The notes beneath the pieces were generated by a model that saw only the letters and a list, made by a program, of their open reading frames with translations, had not been told where the DNA came from and did no database searches. A stretch of DNA of 64,000 nucleotides, from NCBI RefSeq assembly GCF_001305855.1, contig NZ_LIXZ01000007.1, positions 1 through 64,000 on the forward strand. The letters are read 5' to 3'. Positions 52,204-60,711 of the stretch are shown here, piece by piece. This DNA is from Rossellomorea vietnamensis (GTDB lineage: Bacteria; Bacillota; Bacilli; Bacillales; Bacillaceae_B). The translations under genes and the position numbers were made by a program. Position 1 is the stretch's first letter; each line of letters opens with the position of its first letter.

Positions 52204-53124
52204 ATGGTGGATTACTCGATTATTGGGACAAAGATAAGGGAGATGAGGAGAGCTATTAGGTTAACTCAAGATGAATTAGCTGATGGAATCTGCACTCAGG
52301 CTTTGATCAGTAGAATGGAGAAAGGGGATATTTATCCCAGTGCCACTGCCCTTTATCAGATTTCCAAAAAACTTGGAGTGGATGTAAACTATTTCTTTGA
52401 AATCGGAATGACTCCCTGTCTCGATTACATTAAAGAAGTGGAAAGGCAACTACGTAAATTGCGGATTAATCATCAATATATTGAAATGATGGAAATGGTC
52501 AAAAACGAAGAAAATAATCCACTATTCAAGGACCCTGCAAATGCTCAGCTCCTTTGTTGGCATAAGGGAATCTATCATTTTGAAGTTGTAAAAGATCAAG
52601 ATACTGCTTTTGACCTTTTACACAAAGCATTTCAAATGACAGCTGACAGTAAAAAAGTATTGTCGGAAATAGAAATGGAAATCCTTCTCACCCTGGGAGC
52701 TTTTCATTTCACTAATGAAAATTATCAAAAGTCTCTATGTCATTATTCTGAAGTAAAGACTGCATTATCTACAGCTGAGTGGTTGCAGGATAAATCGATC
52801 AAAACGAAGCTCCTTTATAACATGGCAAGAGTTTACACAAGGCTTGGAAATTATCAGGAATCCATTCAATATTGTCAAAAGGCAATCAAGTGGATCATTA
52901 AAGAAGAGCATATGTATGGGTTTGCTCAACTCCATTACCATCTTGGATATAATCTTGAGCTTATAGGCGATTATGAACAAGCATTACCTTATTTTGAAAA
53001 AGCTGCCGCCTTTTTTGAAATCCAAAACAACATGGAATTCGTCCGATTTATAAGAGGGAAAATGGAGAAGCTTATAGATGATGTAAATAGGGGAACTTTC
53101 AAAAAAAAGAGCACTTCCCACTAG
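52204..53124 (+). CDS. HTH-TPR regulator, RRNPP-like, paralogue 1
   Basis: A 306-residue protein with an N-terminal Xre/Cro helix-turn-helix (residues 6-62: IGTKIREMRRAIRLTQDELA...) and about five C-terminal TPR-like repeats (for example LLYNMARVYTRLGNYQESIQYCQKAIKW). This is the architecture of PlcR/NprR/Rgg-type regulators, which bind short peptides with the TPR part. No pro-peptide gene was found beside it. The last residues (KKKSTSH) are encoded by the duplicated leader hairpin, marking the duplication junction. ATG at 52204 or GTG at 52207 both fit the GGGGGG site. Confidence 0.88.
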   Translation: MVDYSIIGTKIREMRRAIRLTQDELADGICTQALISRMEKGDIYPSATALYQISKKLGVDVNYFFEIGMTPCLDYIKEVERQLRKLRINHQYIEMMEMVKNEENNPLFKDPANAQLLCWHKGIYHFEVVKDQDTAFDLLHKAFQMTADSKKVLSEIEMEILLTLGAFHFTNENYQKSLCHYSEVKTALSTAEWLQDKSIKTKLLYNMARVYTRLGNYQESIQYCQKAIKWIIKEEHMYGFAQLHYHLGYNLELIGDYEQALPYFEKAAAFFEIQNNMEFVRFIRGKMEKLIDDVNRGTFKKKSTSH

Positions 53125-53299
53125 GAGAAGGGCTATCAAAAGGTATTGTAATTTGTCGTTAGGTTTATTAAATCATAAGGAAGAAATGTATGTAGTTCTG
53201 TTCTCGGCTATTGAGGCTGACTAGAATCAGATTTCCCTGCAGAAATGGCATGTTATCATTAAAAATATAAAGATATTAATATTTAGAGGAGGTGGGGAT
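53102..53299 (+). repeat. Regulator leader repeat, copy 2
   Basis: A second copy of the leader, with decayed hairpin (AGCACTTC...GAAGGGCT), overlapping the 3' end of paralogue 1. Copies are about 1098 bases apart. Confidence 0.8.
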
Positions 53300-54193
53300 G
53301 TGGACTACTCAATCATTGGTAAAAAGATAAAGGAGTTAAGAAAGGTCGTTGGGTTAACGCAAGGGGATCTGGCGGAGGGAATCTGTACACAGGCGTTAGT
53401 CAGCCGGATAGAAAAAGGAGACATTTACCCAAGTGCTACGGCTCTTTATCAAATTTCCGAAAAACTCGGTGTGGACGTAAACTACTTCTTTGAAATCGGC
53501 ACAACCCCACGACTGGACTATGTAAAAGAAGTCGAGCGTCAATTAAGAAACTTCAGGGTAAGATTACAATATGATGAAATGATCGAGATGGTAAAGGCAG
53601 AAGAAAAAAATCCTCTCTTTTTTAGAAATCCAACCAATCTGCAATTGCTGTATTGGCATAAAAGTATTTATCTATTTGAAATCGAGAAAGACCAGAAGAA
53701 CGGGCTGGCTCTTTTGAAAGAGGCACTTTCACTAACTACAAATAAAAAGCGGGCCATGACAGAACGTGAAATCGAAATACAAATGACCCTAGGGGCTTTC
53801 GAACATGGACAAGGAAATTTGCAGGAGTCTTTGGCTATCTATGATGAAGTTCGATCTGCTATACAATCAAGCACCCAGCTTAATGACAAATCGATTAAAA
53901 CACGATTGCTTTATAATATCGCCAGAACGTTAACCAGGTTAGGGAAGTACAAAGAGTCCAATTCCTACTGTGATCAGGCAATCAAATGGTGTTTGGAAGA
54001 GGAACATTTATTTGGTTTGGGCGAACTTTATTATCATACTGGATACAATTATGAACTAGAGGGAGAACTGGAAAAAGCCTTATCATTTATAGACAAATCC
54101 ATTTTAATATTTGACATGTATGAAGATAACCGGTACCACCAATACCTTCAAAAAAAGCGGGAAGACATCTCTCGTAAATTGGGAATCTTATGA
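53300..54193 (+). CDS. HTH-TPR regulator, RRNPP-like, paralogue 2
   Basis: A 297-residue paralogue of the preceding protein with the same domains: Xre helix-turn-helix (YSIIGKKIKELRKVVGLTQ...) and TPR repeats (LLYNIARTLTRLGKYKESNSYCDQAIKW). The N-terminal 80 residues are nearly the same, while the TPR part has diverged more, as expected if the two respond to different ligands. GTG start with GAGGAGGTGGGG upstream. Regulated genes are unknown. Confidence 0.88.
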   Translation: MDYSIIGKKIKELRKVVGLTQGDLAEGICTQALVSRIEKGDIYPSATALYQISEKLGVDVNYFFEIGTTPRLDYVKEVERQLRNFRVRLQYDEMIEMVKAEEKNPLFFRNPTNLQLLYWHKSIYLFEIEKDQKNGLALLKEALSLTTNKKRAMTEREIEIQMTLGAFEHGQGNLQESLAIYDEVRSAIQSSTQLNDKSIKTRLLYNIARTLTRLGKYKESNSYCDQAIKWCLEEEHLFGLGELYYHTGYNYELEGELEKALSFIDKSILIFDMYEDNRYHQYLQKKREDISRKLGIL

Positions 54194-54228
54194 AATGGGT
54201 GTGTTCCCCTTTTGTGTATCCTCATTGG

Positions 54229-54268
54229 CGCTTCATGACACCTTGAATGGTTCATGAAGCGTTTTTAT
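54229..54268 (+). terminator. Terminator of the regulator pair
   Basis: CGCTTCATGA pairs with TCATGAAGCG, followed by TTTTTATTTTTC. Confidence 0.88.
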
Positions 54269-54326
54269 TTTTCATACATCTTGCATGTCCCTCATAAGAT
54301 GAACTGTAGGTGAGGGGTGTGGATGT

Positions 54327-54788
54327 ATGAGAAGGAAAAGCCCGGTTCCTCTGATAATCGGTGCAGTCGGGGCAATCATCCTGTTGGTGGCTCTGTTCGC
54401 GTTTATCGGAAAAAGCCAGGAACCTGATACACCTGAAGAAGTGATCGAGGAGTTTTATGACTTTGAAAAAGATGGGGACTTCGGCAATGCATGGGAGCTT
54501 TTTCACTCGGAGATGAAAAACAAGTTTCCCAAGTCCTCCTATATCCAAACGAAGAATCACGTATTTCTGGGGCATATGGGGGTAGATGAGTTCGATGTAG
54601 AAGTGGGGAGCATAGAAAAGGTGAAGGAGTTTACGTTTAATGACGAAGGGCTTCAGTTCAAAAATGTCAGGAAAGGGGAAGTGAACATGTATTTCGATAG
54701 CAAATTCGGAGAGCTGATGATTACTCAAACGTGTTACGTAGCGTTAGAAGAGGATGAATGGAGGATCCTGTGGAATTATCATTTCTAA
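54327..54788 (+). CDS. Membrane-anchored hypothetical protein
   Basis: A 153-residue protein with an N-terminal membrane segment (residues 7-28) and an extracytoplasmic domain of about 120 residues. The region TPEEVIEEFYDFEKDGDFGNAWELFHSEMK resembles NTF2-like/DUF4878 folds that sense or bind outside the membrane. GAGGGGTG precedes the ATG. Function not recognised. Confidence 0.75.
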   Translation: MRRKSPVPLIIGAVGAIILLVALFAFIGKSQEPDTPEEVIEEFYDFEKDGDFGNAWELFHSEMKNKFPKSSYIQTKNHVFLGHMGVDEFDVEVGSIEKVKEFTFNDEGLQFKNVRKGEVNMYFDSKFGELMITQTCYVALEEDEWRILWNYHF

Positions 54789-54886
54789 GGTAATAAATGG
54801 AAACAAAACTTTTTTAACGTAATTGGTTTTATCCCGTGTGGTCCGGGTAATAAGAAACTAATTATTTACAAAGGAGGGCATTAGCT

Positions 54887-55015
54887 GTGTCACTGCTCTA
54901 TTTTAAGGCTCGCGAAGCCTATGAACTGGATGCGAAAGTATCTCAATCCCAGATTACAAGACTGAGGGAATATCGCAGAACCAAGCCCGCCCCTGTTGCT
55001 AAAAAGAATAGCTGA
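54887..55015 (+). CDS. 42-residue basic small protein
   Basis: GTG start with AAAGGAGGGCATTAGCT upstream, an excellent ribosome site. It encodes MSLLYFKAREAYELDAKV, a basic middle (RLREYRRTK) and a KKNS end. It has no membrane segment. A terminator with UUCG tetraloop follows, so it appears to be a real monocistronic gene. It was not recognised as any family. Confidence 0.6.
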   Translation: MSLLYFKAREAYELDAKVSQSQITRLREYRRTKPAPVAKKNS

Positions 55016-55045
55016 TGGTTCCTTTTGAAAAAGATTCCCCTTCTC

Positions 55046-55073
55046 AGTCTAAATTCGTTTAGGCTGTTTTTTT
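55046..55073 (+). terminator. Terminator with UUCG loop
   Basis: AGTCTAAA, TTCG, TTTAGGCT, G, then seven T. Confidence 0.9.
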
Positions 55074-55084
55074 ATGTTTATATG

Positions 55085-55117
55085 TAAAAAAGCCGGAAAT
55101 CCACTGATTCCCGACTC
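55085..55117 (-). terminator. Terminator of murB
   Basis: On the minus strand AGTCGGGAA pairs with TTTCCGGCT (G-U pairs included) and is followed by TTTTTT. Confidence 0.75.
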
Positions 55118-55121
55118 TTCA

Positions 55122-56042
55122 TTAATCCAGGTCTTCCCCGATGATACGGACTTCCCGTTCAAGCTCTACATCAAACTTTTCTTTCACCGTCTTCTGAACA
55201 TGTTCAATCAGTGAAATATAATCAGTTGCCGTGGCGTTGTCTTTATTCACAATGAAGCCGGCGTGTTTGGTGGATACTTCTGCACCTCCGAAGTTCGTCC
55301 CTTGAAGCTCGCTGTCCTGAATCAATTTCCCTGCGAAATATCCAGGAGGGCGCTTAAAGACACTTCCGCATGATGGATATTCAAGTGGCTGCTTGGATTC
55401 CCGTTTGTCCGTTAAGTCGTCCATGATGGCCTTGATGTCCTCATAGACCGCAGGCTGCAGGCTGAATGTCGCCTCCAGGACGATATCCCCTTTTTCAGAG
55501 ATATTACTGTGACGGTAGTCAAGCTCAAGTTCTGCCGCCGTCCGTTTCACAAGGTTGCCGTCACGATCGACGACATGACAGTAATCAAGGACATCCTTGA
55601 TCTCTCCACCATACGCCCCAGCGTTCATGAACAGGGCACCGCCTACAGTACCTGGAATACCACATGCAAACTCCAGTCCCGATAGCTGCTCGGCTAAAGC
55701 GCGTCTCGACACATCGATGATGGCGGCGCCACTTTGAGCCACAATCAGCTGATCGGTTGTTTTAATGTCCTTAAAGTTCTTTAAGTGAAGGACAATGCCG
55801 CGAATTCCGCCATCTTTCACGATCAAATTCGAGCCGTTTCCGAGTAACGTGAACGGCACATCGACTTTATTCGAAAGCTTTACGATGTTTTGAACTTCCT
55901 CGTATGTGGTCGGGGTAAGGAAGAAGTCTGCTCTTCCCCCGAGCTTCGTATACAAATGATCCCGTAACAATTCGTCACGCTTAATATTGTCCGAATGCAT
56001 GACCTTCGTTAATTCTTCAAACACTTTTTCTTTATTGTACAT
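55122..56042 (-). CDS. murB: UDP-N-acetylenolpyruvoylglucosamine reductase MurB
   Basis: A 306-residue cytosolic flavoenzyme that reduces UDP-GlcNAc-enolpyruvate to UDP-MurNAc with NADPH. FAD-binding motifs are [18 protein letters not shown] and [23 protein letters not shown]; the catalytic Ser lies in [11 protein letters not shown], typical of type II MurB. C-terminal [22 protein letters not shown] is conserved. It stands alone, and no other mur synthesis genes adjoin it. Confidence 0.95.
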   Translation of the reverse strand: MYNKEKVFEELTKVMHSDNIKRDELLRDHLYTKLGGRADFFLTPTTYEEVQNIVKLSNKVDVPFTLLGNGSNLIVKDGGIRGIVLHLKNFKDIKTTDQLIVAQSGAAIIDVSRRALAEQLSGLEFACGIPGTVGGALFMNAGAYGGEIKDVLDYCHVVDRDGNLVKRTAAELELDYRHSNISEKGDIVLEATFSLQPAVYEDIKAIMDDLTDKRESKQPLEYPSCGSVFKRPPGYFAGKLIQDSELQGTNFGGAEVSTKHAGFIVNKDNATATDYISLIEHVQKTVKEKFDVELEREVRIIGEDLD

Positions 56043-56190
56043 TCTATATCAGTCCTATAAAGTAATTTTCATCTCTTCACTATTCAATCCTACCCCACCA
56101 TTATATGACGAAAACCCATGAAAGTTAAATGGTTTCAGTTGGGAGTGGTGAATATCCGTCTATTGGAGGAAGATCCTCCTCCTTAAATAA

Positions 56191-56221
56191 GAAAAAGAAC
56201 CCCCGAATTGGAGGTTCCTGG
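56191..56221 (-). terminator. Terminator of the CpdB-like gene
   Basis: On the minus strand GGAACCTCC and GGGGGTTC enclose AATTC and are followed by TTTTTC. Confidence 0.75.
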
Positions 56222-56230
56222 AATTGCCGG

Positions 56231-58291
56231 TTATTTTAAGAGATTAGCTACATTCGAGATGAGGTTTGTGATGAACCCGCGGTTTTCTTTCTTTTCCTGT
56301 CCGGGATTCGTTCCATCGCTTTCTTTTAGTTTGATCGAATACTTACCAAACCCACTGTCCTGTTCTCCGAGGAACTTATACTTTCTCGCATCCTTGATGT
56401 AATTCTGGGCTTTCAGCGACGTTTCGAAAACGATATTTGTATTACCTTTCACAGGGGTAAAGGACCAGTTCCCATCCGCTTCCGGATCGATGGTCTTTTT
56501 CTCCATGATATAATCGATGATCACGTTTCGATTCTCATCTGGTGATTTGACAATGATTTCTGAGTTTTTAACGCCCGGGAATTTTCCGGTTGCACGATAG
56601 TTATTGGTCGCAACAATGAATTGTTTGTTCGGATCAATGGCTTTCCCATTAAATTTCAGATTCTTGATACGGTTTGAGTCTTTGTTTACCAGAGCGCCTT
56701 CAGCATCGTACTTAGAAGGCTTGGTTACATCGATTTCATAGGTGACGCCGTCAATGACATCAAAGTTATAAGAGCGGTAGTCACCGTTCACAAGGTTTTG
56801 TTCTTCTGATGTAGAAGGATCGATTTGATTGAATTGACCGGCAGACATCTCAAGCCATTCTTTCACGTCAGCACCTGTAAGCAACACAGCCTGAAGTGTG
56901 TTTGGATAGAGGTACAGGTCAGATACGTTCTTAATTGCGATTTCACCTGCCGGTATGTCTGTATAATAATCAGGATTTGCACGTGTACCCGCTTTGAACG
57001 GGGCACCTGCAGATAGAACCGGGATGCCATCATACTCTGTCCCCTTGATATACTTCTCGATATACCATTTCTGTGCATTCGTTACGATCTGTACAGACGG
57101 ATCATCACTCACTAAAGCAAAATAACTGTTGATTGGGGACGTCGTCTCACCGACTGCACTGCGGACCCATTCAATCGTCGCCTCGTGCTCTTCTTTCACT
57201 GCGTCGAGGATGCTTTGGTCTGCCTCGACAGCAGGTGTTCCGTCCGGATTCAGAATAGAGCGGGTGGAAGCCTGCGTATTCGTCACATTCCATTTCCCGT
57301 CTTTCAATTCAAGTTCAAGGTCAACGAGTCCGAGATGATCTCCCCAGGAACCAGGCATAACCGATCCGACACCATTGATCGTTCCTTTCTTCACGTCTAC
57401 CCCTTCAATCCCGCTATACGAATCAGAAGGGAAGACCCCGTGTGAATGGCCAAACAAGATCGCATTGATTCCCTCTACTTTAGAAAGATCATACGTTGCG
57501 TTTTCCTCCATGCCTTCCTGTGTCACATTTCCGATGCCAGAGTGAGGAATCGCGACAATGACATCAGCACCGTCTGCCTTCATCTGAGGAACGAACTTGT
57601 TCGCAGTCTCAATGATATCCTTCGCAATCACTTTTCCTTCCAGATTCCCCTTATCCCACTGCATGATCTGGGGAGGGACGAATCCGATGACGCCGACTTT
57701 GATTGCATGCTCTTCACCGTCTTCATCGACTACCGTGCGATCAAGGATTTCATACGGTATAAAATAGTTTTTATCATTGTCTGGATTCCCGTCTTTATCA
57801 TCTACATACACATTGGCATTCACATATGGAAAGTTGGAGCCTTTTAATGATGTACCGAGGAAATCAAGACCGTAGTTGAACTCATGATTCCCGACGTTTC
57901 CGGCATCATAATCCAGCAGGTTCATCGCTTTGTAGACAGGGTGGATTTCCCCATCTTGAAGCGGATCTTCTTTTGCTACATAATCTCCAAGTGGATTTCC
58001 CTGGATGAGATCTCCGTTATCGAACAATAATGAGTTCTGCGATTCAGCTCGTGCCTGTTTGATCAGGGTAGCCGTTTTGGCGAGTCCGTATTTATCTGTC
58101 ACTGTATCTTGATAGTAATCATAGTTTGAGAGGTTCACATGGATGTCGGTGGTTTCAAGTATACGAAGCTTCACGATATCTTTGTCCATGACGTCTGCAT
58201 AAGTAATGGAAGGAGTGGCTTGAGGAATCAGAAGTCCAAAGGCTAAAGCGCTGCCGGCAATGACTTTTTTCTTATTGGATGTTTTTTTCAA
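56231..58291 (-). CDS. Secreted 2',3'-cyclic phosphodiesterase/3'-nucleotidase (CpdB-like)
   Basis: A 686-residue exported enzyme, similar to the first half of B. subtilis YfkN. The signal peptide (1-33) ends near SITYA. The metallophosphatase domain has ETTDIHVNLSNYDYY, DNGDLIQGNPLGDY, GNVGNHEFNYGLDF and GHSHG; the 5'-nucleotidase C-terminal domain contains the nucleotide-stacking FNQIDPSTSEEQ area. The last 30 residues form a KENRGFITNLISNVANLLK helix without LPXTG. It would complete salvage of RNA-derived cyclic nucleotides, alongside the nuclease at 40.2 kb. Confidence 0.92.
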   Translation of the reverse strand: MKKTSNKKKVIAGSALAFGLLIPQATPSITYADVMDKDIVKLRILETTDIHVNLSNYDYYQDTVTDKYGLAKTATLIKQARAESQNSLLFDNGDLIQGNPLGDYVAKEDPLQDGEIHPVYKAMNLLDYDAGNVGNHEFNYGLDFLGTSLKGSNFPYVNANVYVDDKDGNPDNDKNYFIPYEILDRTVVDEDGEEHAIKVGVIGFVPPQIMQWDKGNLEGKVIAKDIIETANKFVPQMKADGADVIVAIPHSGIGNVTQEGMEENATYDLSKVEGINAILFGHSHGVFPSDSYSGIEGVDVKKGTINGVGSVMPGSWGDHLGLVDLELELKDGKWNVTNTQASTRSILNPDGTPAVEADQSILDAVKEEHEATIEWVRSAVGETTSPINSYFALVSDDPSVQIVTNAQKWYIEKYIKGTEYDGIPVLSAGAPFKAGTRANPDYYTDIPAGEIAIKNVSDLYLYPNTLQAVLLTGADVKEWLEMSAGQFNQIDPSTSEEQNLVNGDYRSYNFDVIDGVTYEIDVTKPSKYDAEGALVNKDSNRIKNLKFNGKAIDPNKQFIVATNNYRATGKFPGVKNSEIIVKSPDENRNVIIDYIMEKKTIDPEADGNWSFTPVKGNTNIVFETSLKAQNYIKDARKYKFLGEQDSGFGKYSIKLKESDGTNPGQEKKENRGFITNLISNVANLLK

Positions 58292-58542
58292 AAGAATCGC
58301 TCCTATTTATGTAGTTAATTGTCAAACAATTACATGCTAGCATATCAACATGAAATAAAAATGGTGTAAAAGTATGATTTATTTGAAAAATGTAATAGTT
58401 TTGTAAAGCGAAGAGGGTGCGTAAATTGCTGGTTTATTTTTGAGGGGTAATAAGATAGGATAGAACATATCAAAAATATGCTATAACATCTATTCATCTA
58501 CTAAAATATACTTTTCCGATACAAAAGAGAGGAGGGTGCAAT

Positions 58543-59445
58543 TTGGCACGATTATACACGGCGCTAATCGGCTTAAGCCTGATCTGGGGCATGTCTTTCG
58601 TCTTTATAAAATGGTTAGTGGAACCGGCAGGAGTGTGGGGGACGGTGTTTTTGCGATGCCTGGCAGGGGCCCTCGTACTACTTCCGATCTTTTTCATTCA
58701 AAGGAAAAAAGAAGGGAAGCAGCCCCTCCCAATATGGAGACTGATTGTAGTGGGAATCGGGAATGCCGCACTGCCCTGGACTCTGATCGCCTTAAGTGAA
58801 ACGCAGATCAACAGCAATACCGCTTCCATCCTGAACGCGACCACGCCGATTTGGACAGGGTTGGTTGGATTTTTATTCTTCTCTGTCGTGTTGAGGGGGT
58901 TCCAGTGGATCGGGATCGCAGTCGGCTTCATCGGCATCCTCGTGCTGATGAACTTTGAAGTGAGCGGCATCTTCACGTCTGACTTTGTAGGGGTGGGGAC
59001 GATGGTACTGGCGACGATGAGCTATGCCTTTGCTTCCCAGTTCACGAAAAAATACCTGGCAGGAACGAGTGTAGTCGTCATTTCTACGTTCCAGCTGTTG
59101 ATCGGGGCCGCGGTCGGGTTTGTCGGCATGATGATCACGGATCCGATCTCTGTCGGTGATTTAGCGTCAGGAGAGGTCATCCTCGGCATATTAGGACTGG
59201 GCTGCCTCGGGTCAGGTGTGGCGACACTTCTGTATTTCTACATCATGACCAATGGAAGCCCCGAGTTCGCATCGACTGTGACGTACCTGATTCCGGGTAC
59301 GGCGATGATCTGGGGATTCGTGCTTCTAAGGGAGCAGGTGACCCACAATCTCATTTTAGGTTTGCTGATCATATTCGCAGGCGTATTCCTATCGTCCAGA
59401 AAATCCAAGAAAATCATCACATCCCTGCCGGCAGGGACGAGGTAA
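58543..59445 (+). CDS. EamA/DMT-family transporter
   Basis: A 300-residue membrane protein with ten predicted segments forming two EamA halves (LIGLSLIWGMSFVFIKWL and VGVGTMVLATMSYAFASQ). Such drug/metabolite transporters export amino acids or metabolites; substrate unknown. TTG start with GAGGAGGGTG seven bases upstream. The C-terminal codons include a 16-bp perfect palindrome (TCCCTGCCGGCAGGGA, 59422-59437). Confidence 0.9.
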   Translation: MARLYTALIGLSLIWGMSFVFIKWLVEPAGVWGTVFLRCLAGALVLLPIFFIQRKKEGKQPLPIWRLIVVGIGNAALPWTLIALSETQINSNTASILNATTPIWTGLVGFLFFSVVLRGFQWIGIAVGFIGILVLMNFEVSGIFTSDFVGVGTMVLATMSYAFASQFTKKYLAGTSVVVISTFQLLIGAAVGFVGMMITDPISVGDLASGEVILGILGLGCLGSGVATLLYFYIMTNGSPEFASTVTYLIPGTAMIWGFVLLREQVTHNLILGLLIIFAGVFLSSRKSKKIITSLPAGTR

Positions 59446-59451
59446 GACCTT

Positions 59452-59553
59452 TAAACAAACGTTTGATTAGTATGTTGAATCCCTTGTCCCACAAGGGGTG
59501 AGCGTACCAGTCAAACGTTTGTTTAGTTTCCGGGAACCGAAACTCCCCGGAAA
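59452..59553. repeat. Nested palindromes upstream of degV
   Basis: TAAACAAACGTTTGA (59452-59466) and its exact complement TCAAACGTTTGTTTA (59511-59525) flank an inner CCCTTG/CAAGGG hairpin (59481-59497). A further GTTTCCGGG / CCCGGAAAC hairpin follows (59526-59554). Each outer arm contains the 10-base palindrome CAAACGTTTG. They may be operators of a TetR-type regulator or part of a terminator. Confidence 0.75.
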
Positions 59554-59658
59554 CTGATGCAAACCAACTTATTTTCATATAAAATGAGTAAGATACATAA
59601 GGTAGACTAACGCATAGCACATGCTATTAAAAATAAAACATAAGGATGGTAATTCTAT

Positions 59659-60510
59659 ATGAAAACGGCAATTGTAACGGATAGTACCGCCTACATCCCG
59701 AAAGAATTGCGTGATCAGCTCAACATACATATGATTCCTCTCAGCGTCATTTTCGGAGGAGAAACCTATCAAGAAGAAGTTGATATTACGGCAAGTGAAT
59801 TTTACGAAGAAGTCAGCATCCAGGAAAAGCTCCCGACCACATCACAGCCCCCGGTCGGAAAATTCGTCGAGCTGTTCGAGGAACTTTCCAAAGACTACGA
59901 TGCCGTCATTTCCATCCACCTATCCAGCGGAATCAGCGGGACGTACCAAGGTGCCGTGCAGGCAGGTGAAATGGTCGAGAGTATTAAAGTATACCCATAC
60001 GACTCTGAAATCAGCTGTATGATCCAAGGCTTCTATGCCATTGAGGGGGCGAAGCTTGAGCGCGAAGGAAAAACGGCAGAAGAAATCGTTGGGTTATTGG
60101 ATGAAATGAAGGAGTCCGTACAGGCTTACTTCATGGTGGATGACCTTGCCCACCTGCAGCGCGGAGGACGGTTATCCCAAGCACAGGCCATCATCGGAAG
60201 CCTGTTACAGGTAAAACCACTGCTGCACTTCGTGGACAAAGTGATCGTCCCGTTTGAAAAAATCCGCACAAAAAAGAAAGCGTTGAAGCGTGTGGAAGGC
60301 ATTCTTGAAGAAGCCGTGAAGTCCGGCGTATCCTATCAAGCTTCCATCATTCATGCCAATCGGGAGGAAGAAGCGATCGAGTGGAAGAACGAGCTTCAAG
60401 AGAAATATCCGAACGTGGAATTCAATGTGAGTTATTTTGGTCCGGTCATCGGGACTCATTTAGGTGAGGGTTCGATGGGAATGGGCTGGGCGAGGAAGAT
60501 GAGTAGGTAG
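59659..60510 (+). CDS. degV: DegV-family fatty-acid-binding protein
   Basis: A 283-residue DegV protein. This family binds a fatty acid and, as FakB, presents it to a fatty-acid kinase. Conserved blocks are IVTDSTAYIPKEL, LPTTSQPPVGKF, SIHLSSGISGTYQGA and the lipid-head motif GSLLQVKPLLHF. GPVIGTHLGEGSMGMGW closes the pocket. It lies directly ahead of comFA as degV does in B. subtilis, but strong hairpins separate the two. AAGGATGG precedes the ATG. Confidence 0.92.
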   Translation: MKTAIVTDSTAYIPKELRDQLNIHMIPLSVIFGGETYQEEVDITASEFYEEVSIQEKLPTTSQPPVGKFVELFEELSKDYDAVISIHLSSGISGTYQGAVQAGEMVESIKVYPYDSEISCMIQGFYAIEGAKLEREGKTAEEIVGLLDEMKESVQAYFMVDDLAHLQRGGRLSQAQAIIGSLLQVKPLLHFVDKVIVPFEKIRTKKKALKRVEGILEEAVKSGVSYQASIIHANREEEAIEWKNELQEKYPNVEFNVSYFGPVIGTHLGEGSMGMGWARKMSR

Positions 60511-60520
60511 ATTTCTGATT

Positions 60521-60585
60521 TGTACCTGGTACAAGTGGCGCTTGTTGTACCTGGTACAAACTTTGCTTGATGTACCAGGTGCACA
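60521..60585. repeat. TGTACCTGGTACA repeat cluster
   Basis: TGTACCTGGTACA (60521-60533), TTGTACCTGGTACAA (60545-60559) and TGTACCAGGTGCACA (60571-60585) are successive palindromic words after degV. They are related to the pair at 32683-32716. Confidence 0.8.
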
Positions 60586-60600
60586 CTACCGCACTCTCTA

Positions 60601-60648
60601 ATGGTGCCAGGCACGAAACAATCGTTTTGTGCCTGGCACCATTTTTTA
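60601..60648 (+). terminator. Long-stem terminator after degV
   Basis: ATGGTGCCAGGCAC and GTGCCTGGCACCAT form a 14-bp stem extended by GAAAC/GTTTT, then a run of six T. The stem words belong to the same TGCCTGGCA/TACCTGGTA repeat family. Confidence 0.9.
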
Positions 60649-60711
60649 TTAGGAAGGATTTTCACCCTCCAATGTAGAATACAATACTATCCCACATAAG
60701 GAGTGATGCCG

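Noticed and set aside
53186-53224. 12-residue peptide (MYVVLFSAIEAD) before regulator paralogue 2 as a signalling pro-peptide
   Set aside because: No secretion signal, ribosome site too close, and the equivalent position before paralogue 1 gives only five residues.
54190-54246. 18-residue peptide overlapping the stop of regulator paralogue 2
   Set aside because: The ATGA overlap is attractive, but the sequence has no signal peptide and runs through the terminator stem.
58292-58480. Pho box upstream of the CpdB-like gene
   Set aside because: TTTACA-like words are present but not repeated at the required 11-base spacing.
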